DNA from: an uncultured Spartobacteria bacterium
GTDB taxonomy: Bacteria; Verrucomicrobiota; Verrucomicrobiia; Chthoniobacterales; Chthoniobacteraceae
Direction: 5' to 3'
Length of the DNA: 36,878 nt
NCBI GenBank assembly: GCA_903929475.1
Contig: CAIYUV010000159.1
Span: 1 to 36,878, forward strand
Part shown: piece after piece, positions 33,165 to 36,878 of the stretch
Position numbering within the stretch: position 1 is the first letter of the stretch
Layout of the letters: the number at the start of each line of letters is the position of its first letter
The notes under the pieces: model-generated
What the model saw: only the letters and a program-made list of their open reading frames with translations
Told to the model about the DNA's origin: nothing
The model's database searches: none
Translations under genes and position numbers: made by a program

Positions 33165-34421
33165 TTAGCGACCAAAACGCCGCGGCCCCGAGCGACCCCG
33201 CCCCTGAGCGCCACCGCGCTGCGGACGCTGGTGCGTGCGTTGCGTGAAATCACGCGGGCGATCCTCCGCCACTTTCACCGGCTCCGCGTGGTAATTAAAA
33301 CCCTCCGCTTTCTTGCGCACGATCCCGCGCCCGATGAATTTCTCCAGCGCGCGCAGCGGCCCGTGCTCGTCCTGCGAGATGAAACTGATCGCCTCCCCCA
33401 CCGCATTCGCGCGCCCCGTGCGACCGATGCGATGCACGTAATCCTCCGACTGCATCGGAAAGTCGTAATTAATCACGTGCGAAATCCCGTCCACATCAAT
33501 CCCGCGCGCCGCGATATCCGTCGCCACCAGCACGCGCACCTTCCCCGCCTTGAAATCCGTCAACGCCCGCATCCGCTGATTCTGCGAGCGGTTCGAGTGC
33601 AGCGTCCCGGTCGTGATTCCGATGCGCTCCAGTTGTTTCGCCACGCGATCCGCGCCGTGTTTCGTCCGTGTGAAAACGAGCACCGAATTCATCGCCGGGT
33701 CCGACAGTAAATGCTGAAGCAACGCCGGCTTCATCGTCTTCGAGATCTCATACACAAACTGCGTCACCGTCTCCGCCGGGTTTGCGCGACGCCCGATCTG
33801 CACCGTCTTCGGCGATTTTTGAAACTCATGCGTCAGCCCCTCGATTTCGCGCGACAGCGTCGCGGAAAACATCAGCGTCTGCCGCTTCACCGGCAGCGAC
33901 TTCACGATCCGGCGGATGCTCGGGAGAAACCCCATGTCCAGCATCCGGTCCGCCTCATCCAGCACCAGAAACTCCAGTCCCGAAAAATCCGCGCACCGCT
34001 GCGCCATCAGATCCATCAAGCGCCCCGGCGTCGCGATCACCAGGTCCACGCCACTGCGCAGCGCCTCCTTTTGCGGGCGTTCCCCCACCCCGCCATACAC
34101 GTTCGCCACCCGCAGCGGCACATGCTTCGCGTAGGCCCGCACATTTTCATGAATCTGCACCACCAGCTCCCGCGTCGGCGCCAGCACCAGCGCCCGCGTC
34201 CGGTTTTGCGACCCCGCGGCAATCATCTTCTCCAGCTTCACCAGCATCGGCAGCGTAAAAGCCGCCGTCTTCCCCGTCCCTGTCTGCGCAATCCCGATCA
34301 AGTCATGTCCTTCGATGACGAGCGGGATCGCAGCCGCCTGAATCGGCGTCGGCTCCGTGTAACCTGCATCTTGAATAGCTTGTAGAATATTGGCCCCGAG
34401 GCCCAGTGCGCGAAATGGCAT
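33165..34421 (-). CDS. DEAD-box RNA helicase, RhlE-like
   Basis: All helicase motifs are present in order in the 418-residue product: Q motif GYTEPTPIQ, motif I AQTGTGKT, Ia PTRELVVQ, GG and TPGR, II DEAD, III SAT, IV LVFTRTK, V DIAARGID and VI HRIGRTGR. The last 25 residues are rich in Arg, Gly and Gln, as in RhlE-type enzymes, which unwind RNA during ribosome assembly and mRNA decay. The ATG at 34421 gives MPFRALGLGANILQA; a GTG at 34427 would add two residues. It sits upstream of rnc on the same strand with a 54-bp gap, so a shared RNA-processing transcript is possible. Confidence 0.94.
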   Translation of the reverse strand: MPFRALGLGANILQAIQDAGYTEPTPIQAAAIPLVIEGHDLIGIAQTGTGKTAAFTLPMLVKLEKMIAAGSQNRTRALVLAPTRELVVQIHENVRAYAKHVPLRVANVYGGVGERPQKEALRSGVDLVIATPGRLMDLMAQRCADFSGLEFLVLDEADRMLDMGFLPSIRRIVKSLPVKRQTLMFSATLSREIEGLTHEFQKSPKTVQIGRRANPAETVTQFVYEISKTMKPALLQHLLSDPAMNSVLVFTRTKHGADRVAKQLERIGITTGTLHSNRSQNQRMRALTDFKAGKVRVLVATDIAARGIDVDGISHVINYDFPMQSEDYVHRIGRTGRANAVGEAISFISQDEHGPLRALEKFIGRGIVRKKAEGFNYHAEPVKVAEDRPRDFTQRTHQRPQRGGAQGRGRSGPRRFGR

Positions 34422-34498
34422 CCGCACACAGTAGTCACCTTCGCAGGGATGGCGACGTTATTCGCGCAGAAGGGTGGGATTGGGAGAAAAGCGAATGC

Positions 34499-34735
34499 TC
34501 AAAAACCGACATCCAAACCGTAAGGACTGATGGAGAAATGATGCCCCGTCAGGTAGCGCTCGGTATAGAATAGGGGTTTGTAGATGGTAATCAGGGCAGT
34601 GTTGTTCGGGACAACGAGATCGGGTGAACTGCCAGTGCATTGAAACCGTATCACGGCATAGCCTGCAAAATAGAGCCCGACTACACCCGCGATTGCCGTG
34701 ACGAAATCGAAATGACTGCCGGATGTATTCTTCAT
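34499..34735 (-). CDS. Small hypothetical membrane protein
   Basis: The 78-residue protein has one hydrophobic segment (about residues 10-32, FVTAIAGVVGLYFAGYAVIRF) and a polar tail with aromatic residues (ITIYKPLFYTERYLTGHHFS). I do not recognise a family. It lies 30 bp downstream of the SseB-like gene on the same strand, suggesting co-transcription. The absence of a strong ribosome-binding site and the short length leave some doubt. Confidence 0.55.
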   Translation of the reverse strand: MKNTSGSHFDFVTAIAGVVGLYFAGYAVIRFQCTGSSPDLVVPNNTALITIYKPLFYTERYLTGHHFSISPYGLDVGF

Positions 34736-34765
34736 GGGGTCATTGGACTCTCGATTGGCAAAAAC

Positions 34766-35587
34766 TCACTCACTTTCTTTTTCCTCCCCCATCGCGCCGG
34801 GCGGGCGCACGTAATCGGGCGCGGTGTAAAAGGGCGCGGCCTGCTGCCAGAGTGTTGCGATGTAGGCCGGGTTGTTTTCATCCAGATGACCGATATCCAC
34901 TTCGTTCGTGGGCGTGGTGGTGGACTGCACCACGAGGTTCAAGTCGTGGAAAAATACCGCATCCCTCGGGCTCATGAGCACCAGGATCTGATACCTGCGC
35001 CCGCCTTTAGCCGTGGGCTGCCCCTTTCCGCGTTCAAAGACCCACGCGGCGCGAAAGGCTGGGTGCTTCCGCAGGATCTCAAAGGCTGGTTGGATGAGAT
35101 CCGTGGGATAATCCGCCGGATCGATGATATCCAGCGCCATCTCGACTGTCGGCAGCAGTTCCGTGTCCGGCTCGAGCGCGCTCCCGTCCGCGACATCGCG
35201 CAGCATATTGGGCGGGAGCCCCACCTGGCCCGTCTTCGGGCATTCATAATTGAGCACCGCCCGCAAATCCAGCTTGCCGAGAATCTCCAGCACCTGCTTA
35301 GCCGGCATCGAGCCCGCCGAAAAAGTGCGCGCTGGAAAACGCGCCCGCTTCATGGATTCGCGCAACCGCTCATACGAGGAAAACAGCGGCACAAACACGC
35401 CCTCTTTATCCTCGAATTGCGAAAACGGCAGCGGCATCCCGTTTTTCAGTTCCATCTTCTCGCCTTCGACTTCCGGATGATAGGGCACCAGAAACCACAA
35501 CTCCCCCTCCCCGAGCCGCCGCATGAGTTCAGGCAGCGCAGCCTTGCTTTTGCCCAGAGCGATGATGGCGTGATCCAGATCATTCAT
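34766..35587 (-). CDS. SseB-family protein
   Basis: The 273-residue protein has an N-terminal SseB-like fold (LWFLVPYHPEV, then MPLPFSQFEDKEGVFVPLFSS with FSAGSMPAKQVLEILGKLDL) and a C-terminal half with DPADYPTDLIQPAFEILRKHP. That matches the two-domain SseB family, named for enhanced serine sensitivity in E. coli; its biochemical role is not known. It has no signal peptide. The ATG at 35587 (MNDLDHAIIALGKSK) is used; 35599 and 35608 would add a few residues. It is followed after 30 bp by a small membrane protein gene. Confidence 0.82.
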   Translation of the reverse strand: MNDLDHAIIALGKSKAALPELMRRLGEGELWFLVPYHPEVEGEKMELKNGMPLPFSQFEDKEGVFVPLFSSYERLRESMKRARFPARTFSAGSMPAKQVLEILGKLDLRAVLNYECPKTGQVGLPPNMLRDVADGSALEPDTELLPTVEMALDIIDPADYPTDLIQPAFEILRKHPAFRAAWVFERGKGQPTAKGGRRYQILVLMSPRDAVFFHDLNLVVQSTTTPTNEVDIGHLDENNPAYIATLWQQAAPFYTAPDYVRPPGAMGEEKESE

Positions 35588-35686
35588 AGCGGCTTGCATT
35601 GTAAGCACGCGCCCTTCGGTCTTCGAGGAAATTGCACAGCAGGCGTGGGAAAAAACAGGAAATTCATCGCACGGAAAAGCACCGTT

Positions 35687-36328
35687 TCATAGGGATTCCT
35701 GCTCCGCTGGATCGAACGGGTGACGCACCAACCGGATGAGTTCGTCCATGGCGGTCTTGGCCTCCGGGTGTTCCTGCGTATAGCGGTGAAGTGTTTCCAG
35801 ACCGACGATGATTTTCCGCTTCCAGCGCATCTCTGCATGGCGGGCCGCCGTCGCTGCCTGGATGCGTTCGATTTGAAGGCGTTGCGCACTGTGATCCCCA
35901 CGGCGCAGTTCCACGATGTGGCTGCAAAGTTCACGGAGCAGACGCCAGCGCTCCGGCCCTTTGGTTTCCGCGATGCGGCGCGTTTCCACTGCGAAACGTG
36001 CGGACAGCCACAGTGCAATCGTCTCGGTCAACGATGTTTCTCCTTCCTTGGTCAGCTCCGCAGTTTCTGATTTCAGCCGCCCGGCCACCGCGATGGCTTC
36101 CTGCTGGGCGAGCCAGTCGCGGTAGCCACCCTGCTTCCATTCCGAGAGGTTTTGTGCGCGGATCGGTTTGCCGCCAAATTCGGCGTTCACCACCGCTTGC
36201 ACCTCGGGCAGCGCATTCAGCCAGACGACCAGCTTCTTGCCTTCCTCGCCATTGTGCAGACGGGTGTTGATCTGCTCGCGCACCGCGTGCGGCAGCCGGG
36301 CTTTTTTTCCTTTTCGTGTAAAATTCAT
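35687..36328 (-). CDS. Conserved small protein, possible DNA-binding (Mu gp27/DUF3486-like)
   Basis: The 213-residue protein has a basic head (MNFTRKGKKARLPHAVREQI), a predicted helix-turn-helix-like stretch (LVVWLNALPEVQAVVNAEFGG through NLSEWKQGGYRDWLAQQE) and a long helical tail with LRRGDHSAQRLQIE at 141-154. The LPxxVREQ/LNxR start and helical character resemble small phage-derived proteins such as the Mu gp27 family, but the match is weak. The ATG at 36328 is preferred; the frame opens upstream at 36442 through a 10-bp repeat. Its C-terminal half resembles the next protein upstream, so they are paralogues. Confidence 0.6.
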   Translation of the reverse strand: MNFTRKGKKARLPHAVREQINTRLHNGEEGKKLVVWLNALPEVQAVVNAEFGGKPIRAQNLSEWKQGGYRDWLAQQEAIAVAGRLKSETAELTKEGETSLTETIALWLSARFAVETRRIAETKGPERWRLLRELCSHIVELRRGDHSAQRLQIERIQAATAARHAEMRWKRKIIVGLETLHRYTQEHPEAKTAMDELIRLVRHPFDPAEQESL

Positions 36329-36334
36329 GGGCCG

Positions 36335-36357
36335 GATTTGGTCGGATTTGGTCGGAT
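36335..36357. repeat. Tandem 10-bp repeat GATTTGGTCG
   Basis: GATTTGGTCG occurs twice in tandem (36335-36344, 36345-36354) followed by GAT. It lies between the paralogous genes, 7 bp before the start at 36328. It could be an operator or simple duplication; no further evidence. Confidence 0.55.
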
Positions 36358-36374
36358 CGAAGAAAGGGCGCGTT

Positions 36375-36878
36375 TCATAACAGGCCGGCGGCGTGCTTGA
36401 TTTTTTTGAGCGCTTCCTCGGAAAGCCCGCCCGGTTCCTCAATGCCGAAGATTTCGTTGATCTTGCGCGCCTTTTCCTCCGGAGTCAGTCGTTTGCCGAG
36501 GACGAGTTCCAGCAACAGATCCTGATTTTTCGGATCCTTCGCCCATTCCTTGAACTCCTTTTCCATGAACTCGCGGGTTTTCTTCCGCTCGATGGCGAGC
36601 CACTCCTTTTCAATCCGCAGGCGTTCCGCGCTGTGGTCGCCCTTCCGAAGCGACACGACATCCGCCGTCAGGTCGCGGAGCAGCGCCGACGGAATACCGG
36701 CCCCATCCGCCTCCTTGGATGCCTTCTGTGCTGCCAGCGCGAGATGCGCGCCCACCCATCGCGCAAGCACTTCGGTTAGCGGTTCCGCTCCGGGCTTCTG
36801 AAGTTTTGCCGTCTCGGCGGCAAATGCGCGGAGTTGCTGGGCAATGTTGCCCTGCTTTTTTTTGGTGTGCGCTTTCAT
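36375..36878 (-). CDS. Paralogue of the 35687-36328 protein, probably cut by the window edge
   Basis: The visible 167 residues include LRKGDHSAERLRIE at 77-90, nearly identical to LRRGDHSAQRLQIE at 141-154 in the neighbour, with similar flanking helices and a C-terminal KEFKEWAKDPKNQDLLLELVLGKRL. Relative to the neighbour, the first 64 residues, including the possible DNA-binding segment, are missing. A Met codon coincides with the last three bases of the window, so the gene may start there or run on beyond it. The function is unknown. The pair looks like a local tandem duplication that has diverged. Confidence 0.6.
   Translation of the reverse strand: MKAHTKKKQGNIAQQLRAFAAETAKLQKPGAEPLTEVLARWVGAHLALAAQKASKEADGAGIPSALLRDLTADVVSLRKGDHSAERLRIEKEWLAIERKKTREFMEKEFKEWAKDPKNQDLLLELVLGKRLTPEEKARKINEIFGIEEPGGLSEEALKKIKHAAGLL

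Noticed and set aside
32280-33710. Long plus-strand open frame opposite rnc and the DEAD-box gene (476 codons)
   Set aside because: It spans two well-supported genes on the other strand and has low-complexity Arg/His-rich sequence.

Overview
The window reads as one large, mosaic surface-polysaccharide biosynthesis locus (about 1.1-30.8 kb) set between a secretion-type fragment on the left and housekeeping genes on the right (argG, rnc, a DEAD-box helicase). Most of it is GC-rich (positions 2041-2100 hold 42 G/C of 60). The accessory SecA-like fragment next to a short HlyD-like adaptor, the general absence of Shine-Dalgarno sequences and the paralogous small proteins at the right edge suggest Verrucomicrobiota or a relative. 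That placement is an inference; there is no rRNA or marker phylogeny here.

Layout. 1-1030 (+): end of a SecA-like ATPase overlapping a periplasmic HlyD-type adaptor. 1154-2263 (+): UDP-galactopyranose mutase. 2260-4755 (-): carbamoyltransferase, SxtJ-like and DUF5989-like proteins in a tight operon. 4806-8262 (+): two AT-richer membrane genes, a GT-C-like protein and an O-antigen polymerase/ligase-like protein. 8295-9725 (-): Wzx-type flippase. 9952-14300 (+): sugar O-methyltransferase, then a tightly spaced nucleotide-sugar cassette (CapE/WbjB-like 4,6-dehydratase, C-methyltransferase, RmlD-like reductase). 14292-15266 (-): family 2 glycosyltransferase. 15509-20689 (+): methyltransferase, an unrecognised GEFGYEL-motif protein, GT4, GT2, and a nucleotidyltransferase-thymidylate-kinase-like fusion. 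20724-25060 (-): a four-gene overlapping operon (methyltransferase, aldo/keto reductase, GMC oxidoreductase, polysaccharide deacetylase). 25179-29556 (+): a second nucleotidyltransferase-kinase fusion, an APH-type kinase, and a GT4 fused to a chemoreceptor-type four-helix-bundle sensor. 29582-30800 (-): a GT4 gene frameshifted by a 7-bp tandem duplication. 30882-36878 (-): argG, rnc, DEAD-box helicase, a small membrane protein, an SseB-like protein and two related small proteins.

How it may work. The enzymes would supply UDP-Galf and a C-branched 6-deoxy amino sugar. At least five glycosyltransferases assemble a repeat, with O-methyl, carbamoyl and possibly phosphate decoration. Wzx flips it and the Wzy-like protein polymerises it. 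Strand changes direction about nine times, consistent with assembly by repeated module acquisition.

The two strongest unusual signals are the glycosyltransferase carrying its own periplasmic sensor domain (27661-29556) and the neighbouring glycosyltransferase switched out of frame by a heptanucleotide repeat (30677-30694). Next is the duplicated nucleotidyltransferase-kinase fusion. I saw no tRNA, rRNA, CRISPR array, insertion sequence or transposase. No gene-free stretch exceeds 300 bases; the longest is 32109-32360.
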